From a virus, in the IMG/VR virus record IMGVR_UViG_3300024299_000748, positions 1-22,729 of that record: a DNA stretch of 22,729 bases; one strand, written 5' to 3'. Both the position numbers and the translations under genes were made by a program. Positions 6,534-15,645 of this stretch are shown here, in pieces; positions within the stretch are counted from its first letter, which is position 1, and each line of letters begins with the position of its first letter. A model generated the notes under the pieces. The model searched no databases. It was not told the origin of the DNA and saw nothing but the letters and a program-made list of their open reading frames with translations.

Positions 6534-9500
6534 TTAAATTGACTGCCAACCAAATGCTGCTGTACCTATAACTTTTATTTTTTGTCCTGCAGTAAGCGTA
6601 GTGTTGGAAGCAGGGCTTCCATCAATCTGACTGGTGGAAGCAAAAGTTATAGTATTTGAGCCCACATTTTTGATTACATACTCTTTAGAAACCATGTCGG
6701 AATCGTTAGAAGTAGCCAAAGTGCAAGTACTATCCGACTCTACGTTGAATAGAATAGTATGGTCGTCACCAACAATAGTATAAGAATCGGTTTTGATTAA
6801 AGTTTTTCGTCTAACTCCATCAGTTTCCAAAAGACCGTTAATGCTAACATTGCCATCAGCAGTAATATTACCCCCAGACAATAATGTAAGATCAACTCCA
6901 GCTGCTATTTTAACGTCACCACTTGCAGAGTTTAGATTTAAATCACCAGAGGTAGATTTAAGATCATTGGCGTTTAATTGCAAATTGTCTACAGTAAGCT
7001 TTGTTAAGCTGGTTAGTGCACCGCCAGTCAAAGTAGCAGTACCATCAGTAAGAGTACCAAGAGTAACAGTACCGAGAGTGCCAATGTTTTTAGAACCATT
7101 GACCACAAGAGCTTTACTTGCAACTGCTGAACCAGGAGTTGCGCCATCAAGAACTTCAATCTCCCCATCGGCTAACGCAACAAGCTCTGTGGCAACAGCT
7201 GCTGTCAGGCTGGTTGAAAGCGTAGTAAGTTGAGTGTTTAGGCCTTGTTTAGCATCAAGCTGTGTCTGGATAGAGCCAGAAGCATTGTTAAGATGATTTA
7301 GTTCGGTAGTGGAAATTAACGCACCGTCGAGAATTTCTAGCTCTGCTTCGCTAATCACTGCGTTACCAAAAGTAATGGTGCCTGAGAAGATTGGATTGGC
7401 CGCTGGAGCTTTAGCATCAAGCTGTGTTTGGATGTTACTTGTAACTCCATCAACATAATTCAGTTCAGTTGCGTCAGCAGTAATATCAGTACTACCAATA
7501 GCGAGTGTAGTTAAATCTACACGCCCTGCAACAGTAAGGGTTCCACTTGCAACAGTAAGCAGGTCAATATCATCGGTGTGCCCAATATTAGATCCGTTAA
7601 TCTGAATATCATCAACCGCCAGGATTCCCCCAGTAAGAGTTCCAGTTGTTGTGATTGCACCTGAACCAACATCAATGGACGTGAATCCATTAGTAATACT
7701 ACCTGAATCCAAAGCACCCACAGTAGTCAAGCTTGAAGCAACTACACCTGAACCGAGAGTAGTAGCTGAAAGTACAGACGCATTATTAATTCTGTAGTCA
7801 TTACCACTAGCAAGATCGATACCGTCAGCATCGATATGCGCCTCTTCAGCACCAGCTATAGAGAGTGAAATCTCACTAGAAAAAGGAGCGTCAAGCCGAA
7901 GTTCGCCAACTTTATTGACAATATAAGAATTAGTTCCACCATGATAAAGGCTTAGATCGTTACTCGTGCCTAAAGTAAGTCTGCCGGTTGCACTGTCTGC
8001 GGAATAGCCGTCTATATCTGCGTCTGTAGCTAAATTAATAACTTGAGTAGTAGAGATATTACTTGCAGTAGAGATGGTTCCAAAACCAGAAGCAATACTA
8101 CCTGAGGCAAGAGCACCTACTGAAGTAAGGCTAGAAGCGACAACACCGCTTCCGAGAGTAGTGGCAGACAAAACATCAGTACCAGCAATCTGATACTTCT
8201 TTGTTGCTACAAGATTGAGATCGTCTTTCATATCTCCTGTAAGATCAAGATCACCTGGAATTGCAATGATTCCGTCTACATGCCCAACAGTAAGAGTCCC
8301 TGAGCTATTCAAAGTATCAAAGATTGTAAGGTTACCAGCTGCACCATCAAGATCGGTAACAGCTGTTAATTCCATAGCTTCGCCACCGATAGCAGCAGCT
8401 ATAGATGCTGCAGTAATACTAGCGCCAAGTGAAACTGATTGACCTGCAATACTCATGGCGCTTTGAGCTAACTCAGCATTTGCAATACCGCCATCCTTGA
8501 TAGTTACAGCACCACTTGAAACAAGGAAGTTGTCACCTGAAAAAGAAGCTACACCTAAAGTTGAAGCAGTAGCAGTATCGACTGCAATTGTTAAAGCTCC
8601 AGCTCCATTGTCAGCATAACTAAGACCAATTGCTTGGCCGTCGCTTAGTAACTCACTAACTCTATCGTCTACTCTTTCATCAGTGTAATACTTGTTGTCA
8701 GAATGCTCTGTGAGATTTTGAGTTGTATGATTAGAGATGCTAGTTACTACACCAGAAAAAGTAGTTGCAGTGACAGTACTAAAAGTAACATCATCAGTAG
8801 TCGCAACTGCTTGACCGATACTAAACGTACCATTAAGATGGGCAACGCCAGTTCCACCGCTTAGTTTTGAAATAACATAAGTGGGGATGCGAGATGCTAA
8901 CATAGATTTTTCTATACCGTTGCCACCATCATCAATAATGAGCAGGTCGGCATCAGCGATAGCAGCGTCCATTTCATCCGCACCATCAATATCTAAAGCA
9001 CCAAGTGAAACTTTACCAGCAGTATTAATCGTAGCTAAATCAGTATTAGAGACTTGGCCTGCAGCAAAAGTAATAGTGCCAGCTGAAACGTTGAGAGTCT
9101 TACCTACGCCAACAGTAACGTCGGAACCAGAAATACTACCACTAGTAATTTTTACATTAGTCATATCTTGATTATTGAAATTTACAGCCCCACCAGCAGC
9201 AAATGCATTGATAGTAGTTGCTGTAATGTTGTCTGAATAGACATGGCGCATTCTTAGTGCATTAGTACCCAGATCATGAGTTCCATCTACTTTTGGAACT
9301 ACACTAGATGCAAGACTACCTGTTACGGTAATATCGTCTGCAGCAGCATTGCCTAGCGTAACTGCTCCTTGCAAAGTTGTTGTACCGCTAACAGTAGCAC
9401 TACTTGCACTTAAAGTAGTCGCAGTAACAGCAGCTGCAGTTGTACCACCAATAGTTGTACCATCAATAGAGCCACCAGTGATAGCAACTTCTTCAAAAGA

Positions 9501-10124
9501 AGGAGCTGCACCTCCAGAAGTGCTAATTGCGCTTCCTGAAATCAAAACATTACCAGCTTGGATCGTACCAGAAGCAGTGATATTATTAATTCCAGTGAGA
9601 TTTTTACTATTGTCTACAGTAAGAACTTTATTAGCCTGAGCAGTACCTAAAGTTACAGCAGTAATGTAATCTATTGGAGTCCCATTGGCTTGAGGAACTT
9701 TTAGAGAGCTTCCGTTAGGAACTTCAAGATCAGCCACAAGCGTGGCTACTTCATGGGAGCCTACAGTTGTAGTAGGTTCGGCAGACGCATTTTTAAAGAT
9801 TTTGAATTTACCATCAGATGCAGCTCTAACAAAACCATGATAATCGGTTTCAGAAGAACCATTAACAGCTTTTCCATAGAATCCGATATCGAATACATCG
9901 CCAGTATTGTCTTTTGCAAGACTTATAAGCGGATCTTCTGCTGCTATAGTTGTCACTTCAGCAACAATGTTTGATCCGGTTACGGTTAGCGTACCGCCTA
10001 CAACAAGATTCCCAGAGGTAGTCAAGGTTTCTGTTTCGACGTGCACCGTGTGCACGGCGCCCCACTTAAAGGAGCTGTCTCCGAGGTCATGATCTCCGGA
10101 TGTTTCAGGTTTTATTTTTGCCAT
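6534..10124 (-). CDS. Large repetitive virion protein, probable tail fibre or receptor-binding protein
   Basis: A 1196-aa protein rich in Thr, Ser, Gly, Ala and Val, with beta-strand-like repeats throughout. The N-terminal HDLGDSSFKWGAVHTV (about 12-30) recurs as HDLGTNALRMRHVY (about 280-300). A 34-residue repeat starting near Y(Q/R)I and containing LSATTLGSGVVASSLT occurs near 643-677 and 776-810. The phage-fibre motif ELNxx...IQTQLDAK occurs twice (about 886 and 940). The last ~85 residues (YTIVGDDHTILFNV ... GWQSI) look like a compact beta domain of the kind found at fibre tips. There is no signal peptide. It follows the collagen-like gene and ends before the terminator. Virion structural role is confident; the precise part and ligand are inferred. 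Confidence 0.85.
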   Translation of the reverse strand: MAKIKPETSGDHDLGDSSFKWGAVHTVHVETETLTTSGNLVVGGTLTVTGSNIVAEVTTIAAEDPLISLAKDNTGDVFDIGFYGKAVNGSSETDYHGFVRAASDGKFKIFKNASAEPTTTVGSHEVATLVADLEVPNGSSLKVPQANGTPIDYITAVTLGTAQANKVLTVDNSKNLTGINNITASGTIQAGNVLISGSAISTSGGAAPSFEEVAITGGSIDGTTIGGTTAAAVTATTLSASSATVSGTTTLQGAVTLGNAAADDITVTGSLASSVVPKVDGTHDLGTNALRMRHVYSDNITATTINAFAAGGAVNFNNQDMTNVKITSGSISGSDVTVGVGKTLNVSAGTITFAAGQVSNTDLATINTAGKVSLGALDIDGADEMDAAIADADLLIIDDGGNGIEKSMLASRIPTYVISKLSGGTGVAHLNGTFSIGQAVATTDDVTFSTVTATTFSGVVTSISNHTTQNLTEHSDNKYYTDERVDDRVSELLSDGQAIGLSYADNGAGALTIAVDTATASTLGVASFSGDNFLVSSGAVTIKDGGIANAELAQSAMSIAGQSVSLGASITAASIAAAIGGEAMELTAVTDLDGAAGNLTIFDTLNSSGTLTVGHVDGIIAIPGDLDLTGDMKDDLNLVATKKYQIAGTDVLSATTLGSGVVASSLTSVGALASGSIASGFGTISTASNISTTQVINLATDADIDGYSADSATGRLTLGTSNDLSLYHGGTNSYIVNKVGELRLDAPFSSEISLSIAGAEEAHIDADGIDLASGNDYRINNASVLSATTLGSGVVASSLTTVGALDSGSITNGFTSIDVGSGAITTTGTLTGGILAVDDIQINGSNIGHTDDIDLLTVASGTLTVAGRVDLTTLAIGSTDITADATELNYVDGVTSNIQTQLDAKAPAANPIFSGTITFGNAVISEAELEILDGALISTTELNHLNNASGSIQTQLDAKQGLNTQLTTLSTSLTAAVATELVALADGEIEVLDGATPGSAVASKALVVNGSKNIGTLGTVTLGTLTDGTATLTGGALTSLTKLTVDNLQLNANDLKSTSGDLNLNSASGDVKIAAGVDLTLLSGGNITADGNVSINGLLETDGVRRKTLIKTDSYTIVGDDHTILFNVESDSTCTLATSNDSDMVSKEYVIKNVGSNTITFASTSQIDGSPASNTTLTAGQKIKVIGTAAFGWQSI
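7695..7796 (-). repeat. Internal 34-residue repeat, copy 2 of fibre gene
   Basis: Encodes a 34-residue unit containing LSATTLGSGVVASSLT and ending GSI. It matches the unit at 8094-8195 in length (102 nt) with strong protein identity but diverged codons, so the duplication is old or kept at the protein level. Confidence 0.8.
8094..8195 (-). repeat. Internal 34-residue repeat, copy 1 of fibre gene
   Basis: Encodes the first copy of the LSATTLGSGVVASSLT unit, 102 nt long. It is in frame with the copy at 7695-7796, about 133 residues further on in the protein. Probably a repeated beta element of the fibre shaft. Confidence 0.8.
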
Positions 10125-10156
10125 GGTAATCTCTCCTGCAATATAAAGTTTTTAAT

Positions 10157-12865
10157 TTAAAGTGTAGTACCTGTAAAGGTAATGTCGCCAGTTGTGGTGT
10201 CTATTGTAAAATGTCGATCTTCGTGTGTTTTTGCTTTGGTTCCATAGAATGTCAAATCGGCAGCACCACTATTCGCTATTGCTTGTGCGAAATCAATCCT
10301 AAATGGCCCTGCATGACTTGATAGCATTATTGTATCTGGAAGATATATTCCCGCGGTCGTCGTTTCCATAAGCAATCCGCCGCCTCTAATTTCTAAAAGA
10401 TCAATATTATCTGCATTGGTTTTAACCTGCGCATCAAGTAGAGTAGCTTCTCCAACAACATCTGTTGCGCTATCTATATAGTTTGTGCCACTTCTACTTT
10501 CATAGTTACCTGTAGAACTAATCCCAATAGCAGTTTCGTGAAGATTTCCTAATGAGTTAAGAGAAGTTATGTTAATTGTTTGCAACCTAACTTGCTCATC
10601 AACCCCTTCAATAGCTGCTTTAACAGTTGCTGCTACACTGTAGTTAGCATGATTGGCCCAAGAACCTAACGTGCCTCCAGTAGCTAAGCCTATAGTTGTT
10701 TCTATTTGATCAACTTGTGAATGTAACGCTGTGTCTTCAGAAGATAGGACTCCAGAAGCATTAATAGAAAGGTTATTCCCATTAATCTTAACACCACCAA
10801 GAATGCTTGCTGTTGCAATCACAACAGGACCAGTAGCTCCTGTTACTCCAGTGAGGCCCTGGTCTCCTTGCGGTCCTGTAGCCCCAATACTCCCTTGGAG
10901 TCCAGTTGCCCCTGTATCACCTTTGACGCTCGCTTGGAAGCTGGTGTCTGCTGCTAGGTCATCCCCAACGCTTGCTATAAAGCCACTGTGGGTAGAAAGA
11001 GTGGTCGCAATAGTTGCATTGTTTGCACCGGCACCAGCCGCTCCTGTAGCGCCGGTCGGTCCTGTAGCTCCAGCCGCTCCTGTAGCGCCGGTGTCGCCTT
11101 GAGGCCCTGTTACTCCCTGGGTTCCCGTGTCTCCAGCGGGACCTTGGACGCCAGTGTTTCCTATAGGGCCTGTTGCCCCAACGGACCCTGTAGCTCCAGC
11201 ATCGCCTTGAGGCCCTTGAATTCCTTGAGATCCAGTTGCTCCTACAGGGCCTGTTGCCCCGGTGGGGCCTTGAGATCCGGTACTTCCGGTCGTCCCAGTA
11301 TCACCTTGCAGTCCTGTGGCCCCAGTAGATCCTGTTGAGCCCGTGTCTCCAGTGGGACCCTGGACGCCTTGAGTGCCTGTTGGTCCAGCAGCTCCAGTGT
11401 CGCCTTGCGGTCCGGTTGGTCCTGTATCACCCTGCACACCTTGTGGGCCTGTTGCACCTGTTGGTCCAGTAGAACCCGCGTCCCCTTGAGGACCGGTACT
11501 ACCAGCAGCCCCAGCAGATCCTGTAGCTCCTTGAGGGCCTGTGATCCCAGCGGTACCTTGAACACCTTGAGGACCTGTATCGCCTTGAATTCCTTGAGGT
11601 CCAGTTGCTCCTGCAGGACCAGTAGAACCCACGTCACCTTGAGGGCCTGTGCTCCCTGCTGCTCCAGTGGCACCGACAACTCCCTGAGCTCCCTGGGGAC
11701 CTTGAGTCCCCGTATCGCCAGTATCACCTTTTGTACCTGTAAACTGACCGAAATCAGACCAAACACTCCCATCATAGACAACAAGATGTCCAGACATATC
11801 GCCAGCTAAAGGACTCGGCGTACTACTATCAGATCTGCTGTCAGTAGTGATAACAAAGAAGTATGGATTTTGTGCAGTGATTGAAGAGGTAGCCTGAATA
11901 CTACTAATAGCACTCTCGATTAAGACTCCTGTTTGGTCTATAGCGAATGCGTCGCCTCTGGGGCCAGTTGACCCAGTTGCGCCTGCCGGTCCTGTTGCAC
12001 CAGTATCACCCGTTGAGCCTTGCACTCCATTTGCTCCGTCGGTTCCGTCAGCGCCTGTTGGGCCAGCAACGCCTGTTGGGCCAGCAACGCCTTGAGCACC
12101 ATCGTTGCCAGTCGCCCCTTGGGGTCCAACTGCTCCGTCAGCACCAGTTGCACCATCGGCACCAACGGGTCCTTGAATCCCTTGTGGACCGTCAACGCCT
12201 TGAGCCCCTGTGGGGCCTTGAGCTCCGTCGATTCCGTTAGAACCGTTAGTTCCTGTTGCTCCTTGTGGACCCGTAGCGCCAGTAGGACCAGTTGCGCCAG
12301 TGTCGCCTTGAGGCCCTGTTGCTCCGTCGATTCCGTCAGCGCCAGTGGCGCCCTGTGGGCCAGTAGCTCCAGTGGAACCTGGATTACCTTGAGCTCCATC
12401 ATTTCCAGCAGCACCTTGAGGCCCTGTATCGCCTTGAACGCCCTGAGGACCTGTAGCACCGTCGTTGCCTGTTATTCCCTGAATACCTTGAAGCCCTGTA
12501 GCGCCATCGTCTCCAGTGGCACCTTGAGGCCCCAGGGGGCCTTGGATTCCTTGTGCACCGGCATCGCCTGTAGGTCCTTGAACGCCAGTGAGGCCTTGAG
12601 GCCCAACAGAGCCATCGTTGCCCGTCGATCCTTGTGAGCCTTGAATTCCACTGTCACCTGTGGGGCCCACAGGACCTACATTGCCTGTTGGTCCTTGTGA
12701 GCCTTGTGCCCCAGCTTGACCTTGGGTCCCCTGAGGTCCAGTTGCACCAGCAGGTCCAGTTGCACCAATTGATCCTGATACTTGTGCTATGACGGTATTT
12801 GTAATCTGGGTTATGACAGAGCTGTCAATTGCCCCTTTGCGTAAGTCAGTTCTTCTTGTAGCCAT
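10157..12865 (-). CDS. Collagen-like phage fibre protein
   Basis: 902 aa. The N-terminal 33 residues ([17 protein letters not shown]...) are followed by collagen Gly-X-Y triplets at about 34-304, a small globular insert at about 305-375 (YFFVITTD...LVVYDGSVW), a second triplet tract at about 376-611, a short break, a third tract at about 647-679 and a 220-residue C-terminal region ending in beta-rich sequence ([15 protein letters not shown]). Triplets are mostly GAT, GPQ, GPT, GDT and GIQ; Thr is common where collagen would have hydroxyproline. Such proteins form trimeric rods in tail or head fibres. The gene follows a small virion-type gene by 13 bases and precedes the large fibre gene. GC is locally high because of Gly and Pro codons. 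Confidence 0.9.
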   Translation of the reverse strand: MATRRTDLRKGAIDSSVITQITNTVIAQVSGSIGATGPAGATGPQGTQGQAGAQGSQGPTGNVGPVGPTGDSGIQGSQGSTGNDGSVGPQGLTGVQGPTGDAGAQGIQGPLGPQGATGDDGATGLQGIQGITGNDGATGPQGVQGDTGPQGAAGNDGAQGNPGSTGATGPQGATGADGIDGATGPQGDTGATGPTGATGPQGATGTNGSNGIDGAQGPTGAQGVDGPQGIQGPVGADGATGADGAVGPQGATGNDGAQGVAGPTGVAGPTGADGTDGANGVQGSTGDTGATGPAGATGSTGPRGDAFAIDQTGVLIESAISSIQATSSITAQNPYFFVITTDSRSDSSTPSPLAGDMSGHLVVYDGSVWSDFGQFTGTKGDTGDTGTQGPQGAQGVVGATGAAGSTGPQGDVGSTGPAGATGPQGIQGDTGPQGVQGTAGITGPQGATGSAGAAGSTGPQGDAGSTGPTGATGPQGVQGDTGPTGPQGDTGAAGPTGTQGVQGPTGDTGSTGSTGATGLQGDTGTTGSTGSQGPTGATGPVGATGSQGIQGPQGDAGATGSVGATGPIGNTGVQGPAGDTGTQGVTGPQGDTGATGAAGATGPTGATGAAGAGANNATIATTLSTHSGFIASVGDDLAADTSFQASVKGDTGATGLQGSIGATGPQGDQGLTGVTGATGPVVIATASILGGVKINGNNLSINASGVLSSEDTALHSQVDQIETTIGLATGGTLGSWANHANYSVAATVKAAIEGVDEQVRLQTINITSLNSLGNLHETAIGISSTGNYESRSGTNYIDSATDVVGEATLLDAQVKTNADNIDLLEIRGGGLLMETTTAGIYLPDTIMLSSHAGPFRIDFAQAIANSGAADLTFYGTKAKTHEDRHFTIDTTTGDITFTGTTL
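11032..11740 (-). repeat. Collagen Gly-X-Y coding repeat, second tract
   Basis: About 236 codons of uninterrupted 9-nt-period repeats encoding Gly-X-Y triplets in the collagen-like fibre gene. On the plus strand, cct/gcc/tcc motifs recur every nine bases. Copies are degenerate at the DNA level, and the boundaries are approximate. Confidence 0.85.
11953..12766 (-). repeat. Collagen Gly-X-Y coding repeat, first tract
   Basis: About 270 codons of Gly-X-Y triplets near the N-terminus of the collagen-like fibre. Some units are near-exact tandem DNA copies, for example the repeated block near 12051-12090, a likely site of length change by slippage or recombination. Confidence 0.85.
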
Positions 12866-12878
12866 TATGGAATCCTTA

Positions 12879-13283
12879 TTAAGCTAGTGTATAGCGAGCT
12901 AAAAGTACAGGAGTGTCCGTACTACTATGTCGTCTCGGAAGCTCTGCGTCGTCCCAGAGTAAATCGATTATTTTACTAGTAGCAATTTTATAGTCGCCAG
13001 CGCCATTTGGATTCAATTGGGGAGATAAAGTCATTCCGTCTAATATAATCATTATAGTATTGACTCTTGCTGATGCAGGCAGGGTTATTGTACTCAGAGG
13101 TTGCTGCGCAGCGATGAGGGCGTCGCCTGTTAGGCTGTTACCATCTGGTTCGGGATTCCAGTCTGGAAACTGATCACTTAAATCGTATGTATGGGTTCTT
13201 TGATTGTCGTCATAAACATTCACGGTGGTTACCGTAATTGTAGAAGCGTCTATATTTACTAATCCTGGATATACAACGGCCAT
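12879..13283 (-). CDS. Small virion-associated protein, probable
   Basis: A 134-aa protein, beta-strand-rich, without signal peptide or membrane segment. The motif [21 protein letters not shown] (approximately residues 78-98) resembles FFVDGQALSRMPDPTNLGPGY in the next gene upstream, so the two may be related structural subunits. It lies in the block of collagen-like and fibre genes, 13 bases before the collagen-like gene. A virion role is inferred from position and composition; the family is not recognised. Confidence 0.65.
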   Translation of the reverse strand: MAVVYPGLVNIDASTITVTTVNVYDDNQRTHTYDLSDQFPDWNPEPDGNSLTGDALIAAQQPLSTITLPASARVNTIMIILDGMTLSPQLNPNGAGDYKIATSKIIDLLWDDAELPRRHSSTDTPVLLARYTLA

Positions 13284-13327
13284 TTTCTCTCTCCTATTTA
13301 GATAGTGTATTTTGGATCATATTAACA

Positions 13328-13696
13328 TTATGGTTGATCTGTATACAATCCATGGATCTCACTAGTACTTAAATTAGTGAAACCGCTTATGGTCAAAGTC
13401 ATTCCGTCTGCAGTTAAATGATAGCCTGGTCCCAGGTTGGTCGGGTCAGGCATTCTTGATAGTGCTTGTCCGTCAACAAAAAACATAGAATTGTCTACAT
13501 GATCAACGCTCACAGGAGCAACTAATGAAATTTCTTCAGGGTTAGCAGTCCCTGATGCGATGATTGTATGATAAGAAGGAAGAGAGTTCATTATCTCTTC
13601 ATGGGTGCTCGTTTTATTGACATTTAAAGTGTCAATTTGAACTGTACTCCCTATAATATGGGTCCCGTTAGAGATATTTGTAGAGTGTGTAGCCAT
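13328..13696 (-). CDS. Small virion-associated protein, probable
   Basis: A 122-aa beta-rich protein that opens the virion block. It carries a DGQALSRMPDPTNLGPGYHL motif resembling that of the 134-aa neighbour. An AAGAGG ribosome site lies only 11 bases after the stop of DnaE fragment 2, so it is likely made from the same mRNA as that polymerase fragment and its intein half. No family is recognised; a structural role is inferred from its neighbours. Confidence 0.65.
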   Translation of the reverse strand: MATHSTNISNGTHIIGSTVQIDTLNVNKTSTHEEIMNSLPSYHTIIASGTANPEEISLVAPVSVDHVDNSMFFVDGQALSRMPDPTNLGPGYHLTADGMTLTISGFTNLSTSEIHGLYTDQP

Positions 13697-13707
13697 AAGA
13701 AAACCTC

Positions 13708-15330
13708 TTATTGTGTTTTTAATATTAAGTTTCGTTCATATATGGATTCAATTTCAACCATTTCGTTATTAATAGTTAAAAATTTATGTTCTGGAGTGCA
13801 AGAAATCTCAGCTCCAGTATCTGTTACGTACTTATAACATTTCTTTTTGCCTTTTTCATACCATTGAGCAACTCTTTGTAAATAAAATCTTTCAGAATTA
13901 GTATCAGCAGAAACGATAGTCGCAGGAATTTTGTTTTTAACAATACTTTCAATACTTAAGGCTCCACCTTGAGCCTTGATCTTTGTGCTTCCATGCAGGC
14001 AGTAGTCTGCGAATCCCACAAGGTTTTCCCATAGGTCTTGACTATAGGATTCTGATAAGCCACCTACAGAAATACACCCAGTTACAAATTTCTTTTGATA
14101 CTCGTTGAGTACTTCTACTTTCTTCTTGCCCATAGCTCTCCTAATGTCATCGGCTTCTTTGGGAGTGAACCCAGCGATACTAGAACAGATTTCCATAACT
14201 TGCTCCTGATAGACAAGAGTCCAGTATGAACTTTTTAAAATGTTAGCTATGTTTTCTGGAAGACTTGATGGTGGAGCGTTATTATATTTGTTGATTATGT
14301 ATTCTTTGTCGAGTCCCGCTTGTAGCGGACCTGGTCTGTTCAAAGCAGAAATAGCAGATAAATCTTCTATAGATCTTGGTTTAATTTTTACAATGAGCTT
14401 TTTAGCCACGCCAGAAGTTTCCATCTGAAAGACTCCTGTGAGTAAGCCTTTGTCTAATGTGGCATATGTGGCTTCGTCAAAATCTTCAATAGCGTATGGA
14501 TTTAATTTAACATCATGGTTTTCTTCAACAAGGCTCACACACTCTTTAATTATAGAAAGAGTATCTATTCCCAAGAAGTCGAATTTAATCAGACCTAACT
14601 CTTCACATTCGTCTTTGTCGAATTGAGTTATTCTTTCAGCTTTTTTATTCTTCCATAGCGGGACTATATCATCTATGTCGTTATCACTAATGATAATTCC
14701 AGCGGCATGGATACCAAAATTAGATACCATGCCCTCTATCCTGTCAGCGAATTCCAAGAAGTCTCCATATCTCTCATCGTCTTTAACTTCAGGGTTCAAT
14801 TCAAGAACCTCTTCTAATGTAGCTTCCTTACCAAACTTAGGTGGAGGAATCTTCTTTAACAGCTCGCTTAAATCTTCAGACTCTTTTTCAGTGATTCGAT
14901 AATAAGAGCGAGCAAGACTTTTTGGCTTAAAGGTTCCGTGCGTTATTATATTCGCTACTTTATCTTGACCCCAATAATCAGCACACCACTCGATTGCAAT
15001 TTCTCGATCTAAAGCATCATGGTCAATATCAATATCAGGAGGAGATCCGTCTATAGTATTTGACCTGGCTTTTAAAAAATCAAATTCATCTGTCAACCTA
15101 GTTATATAAAGTAAGATACTATTATAGGGGTTGTTAGCGAAAATTGGTAAGTGAAGATCTTTATCTTGAAGGTTCGCAACTGAATACAAGCAGTCTGAAA
15201 TCATTTGTAAATCTTTTAAAGAAGACATTTTAATTTCAAACTCTAGGAAATCAGGGTCTACTTGATTAATTCTTTCATCTATAATACATTTATCAATGTA
15301 CTGTAATATTTCTTTTCTTTTTTGATCCAT
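13708..15330 (-). CDS. dnaE: DNA polymerase III alpha subunit, middle (catalytic) fragment fused to N-terminal half of a split intein
   Basis: 540 aa. Residues 1-97 are an extension with no evident counterpart in E. coli DnaE. The catalytic palm follows: PDIDID at 98-103 gives D99 and D101, and KFDFLG gives D251, matching E. coli D401, D403 and D555 of the LVKFDFLG region. Then come FQMETSG (near 300), LNRPGPLQAG, YQEQVMEI (near 372) and GFTPKEADDIRRAMGKKK (near 386-403). The extein ends GFADY at 443 and the intein starts at C444. An AGGA site precedes the ATG. All three catalytic Asp are kept, so the fragment looks functional. It needs fragment 3 by splicing and fragment 1 by association. 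Three small genes separate it from fragment 1. Confidence 0.94.
   Translation of the reverse strand: MDQKRKEILQYIDKCIIDERINQVDPDFLEFEIKMSSLKDLQMISDCLYSVANLQDKDLHLPIFANNPYNSILLYITRLTDEFDFLKARSNTIDGSPPDIDIDHDALDREIAIEWCADYWGQDKVANIITHGTFKPKSLARSYYRITEKESEDLSELLKKIPPPKFGKEATLEEVLELNPEVKDDERYGDFLEFADRIEGMVSNFGIHAAGIIISDNDIDDIVPLWKNKKAERITQFDKDECEELGLIKFDFLGIDTLSIIKECVSLVEENHDVKLNPYAIEDFDEATYATLDKGLLTGVFQMETSGVAKKLIVKIKPRSIEDLSAISALNRPGPLQAGLDKEYIINKYNNAPPSSLPENIANILKSSYWTLVYQEQVMEICSSIAGFTPKEADDIRRAMGKKKVEVLNEYQKKFVTGCISVGGLSESYSQDLWENLVGFADYCLHGSTKIKAQGGALSIESIVKNKIPATIVSADTNSERFYLQRVAQWYEKGKKKCYKYVTDTGAEISCTPEHKFLTINNEMVEIESIYERNLILKTQ
13711..14001 (-). other. N-terminal half of DnaE split intein (Int-N, 97 aa)
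   Basis: Residues 444-540 of fragment 2. Block A is CLHGSTKI with Cys1. Block B is ISCTPEHKFLT with the TxxH motif (T69, H72 of the intein). The VAQWYEKG segment and the C-terminal IYERNL match the Npu/Ssp DnaE Int-N pattern as remembered (VAQWHDRG, IFEREL). At 97 aa it is close to the ~102 aa of Npu Int-N. The gene ends right after the intein half with no endonuclease domain. Its partner lies at 5873-5986. Confidence 0.94.
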
Positions 15331-15375
15331 GAGGTTCCTATGTTTAAGCGTTGGATTCTGCCAAGTGTTCGTAGA

Positions 15376-15404
15376 TGTAAGGGTGGTTGTTAACTACCCT
15401 TACA
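15376..15404 (-). other. Inverted repeat at the stop of a small gene
   Basis: TGTAAGGGT and ACCCTTACA form a perfect 9-bp stem; inside it, after one mismatch, GTT/AAC adds three more pairs around a 3-nt loop. The first arm contains the TAA of the gene at 15400-15645, and the element lies 45 bases before DnaE fragment 2. No U tract follows on either strand, so it is not a classical terminator. It may be an RNA processing or stability element. Confidence 0.5.
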
Positions 15405-15645
15405 TTGGGGCTTCTTTTTCGTTAGCGTAGAAAGCCGCTAAGTTTACATGGCGGCTAGTTGTAGCAGAAATAAACCTTCCAGCAGCTTTAGTGTAATCGT
15501 AAAGAATTTTGGTTCCGTCAGGGAGCGTTTCTCCTATCTTGAGTTGATAGGAGTACAAATCGTACCCGTCAGTCCAGTAATTGTCTGTGAATGATTTTGC
15601 AGGCGCATTGTTGCGCCAAAATTTAGGTATTTGGTCTATTTTCAT
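15400..15645 (-). CDS. Small protein, function unknown
   Basis: An 81-aa protein, rich in aromatic residues (FTDNYWTDGYDLYSYQLKIG), not recognised. It overlaps the preceding gene by 23 bases and its stop is inside the hairpin at 15376-15404. It lies in the trio of small genes that separates DnaE fragments 1 and 2. There is no intein, nuclease or membrane motif. Confidence 0.6.
   Translation of the reverse strand: MKIDQIPKFWRNNAPAKSFTDNYWTDGYDLYSYQLKIGETLPDGTKILYDYTKAAGRFISATTSRHVNLAAFYANEKEAPM

Noticed and set aside
6793-9974. Plus-strand open frames antisense to the 1196-aa fibre gene
   Set aside because: Low-complexity Val/Pro/Ser translations that mirror Thr/Ala/Gly codons of the real gene; no start signals or known domains.
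10731-12637. Several long open frames on the plus strand and in another minus frame inside the collagen-like gene
   Set aside because: They are by-products of the nine-base Gly-X-Y periodicity. Their translations are low-complexity Ser/Cys/Val or Leu/Gln strings, with no ribosome sites.
10926-12766. Regular short repeats that could look like a CRISPR or tandem array
   Set aside because: The period is nine bases, in frame, encoding Gly-X-Y; there are no spacers.
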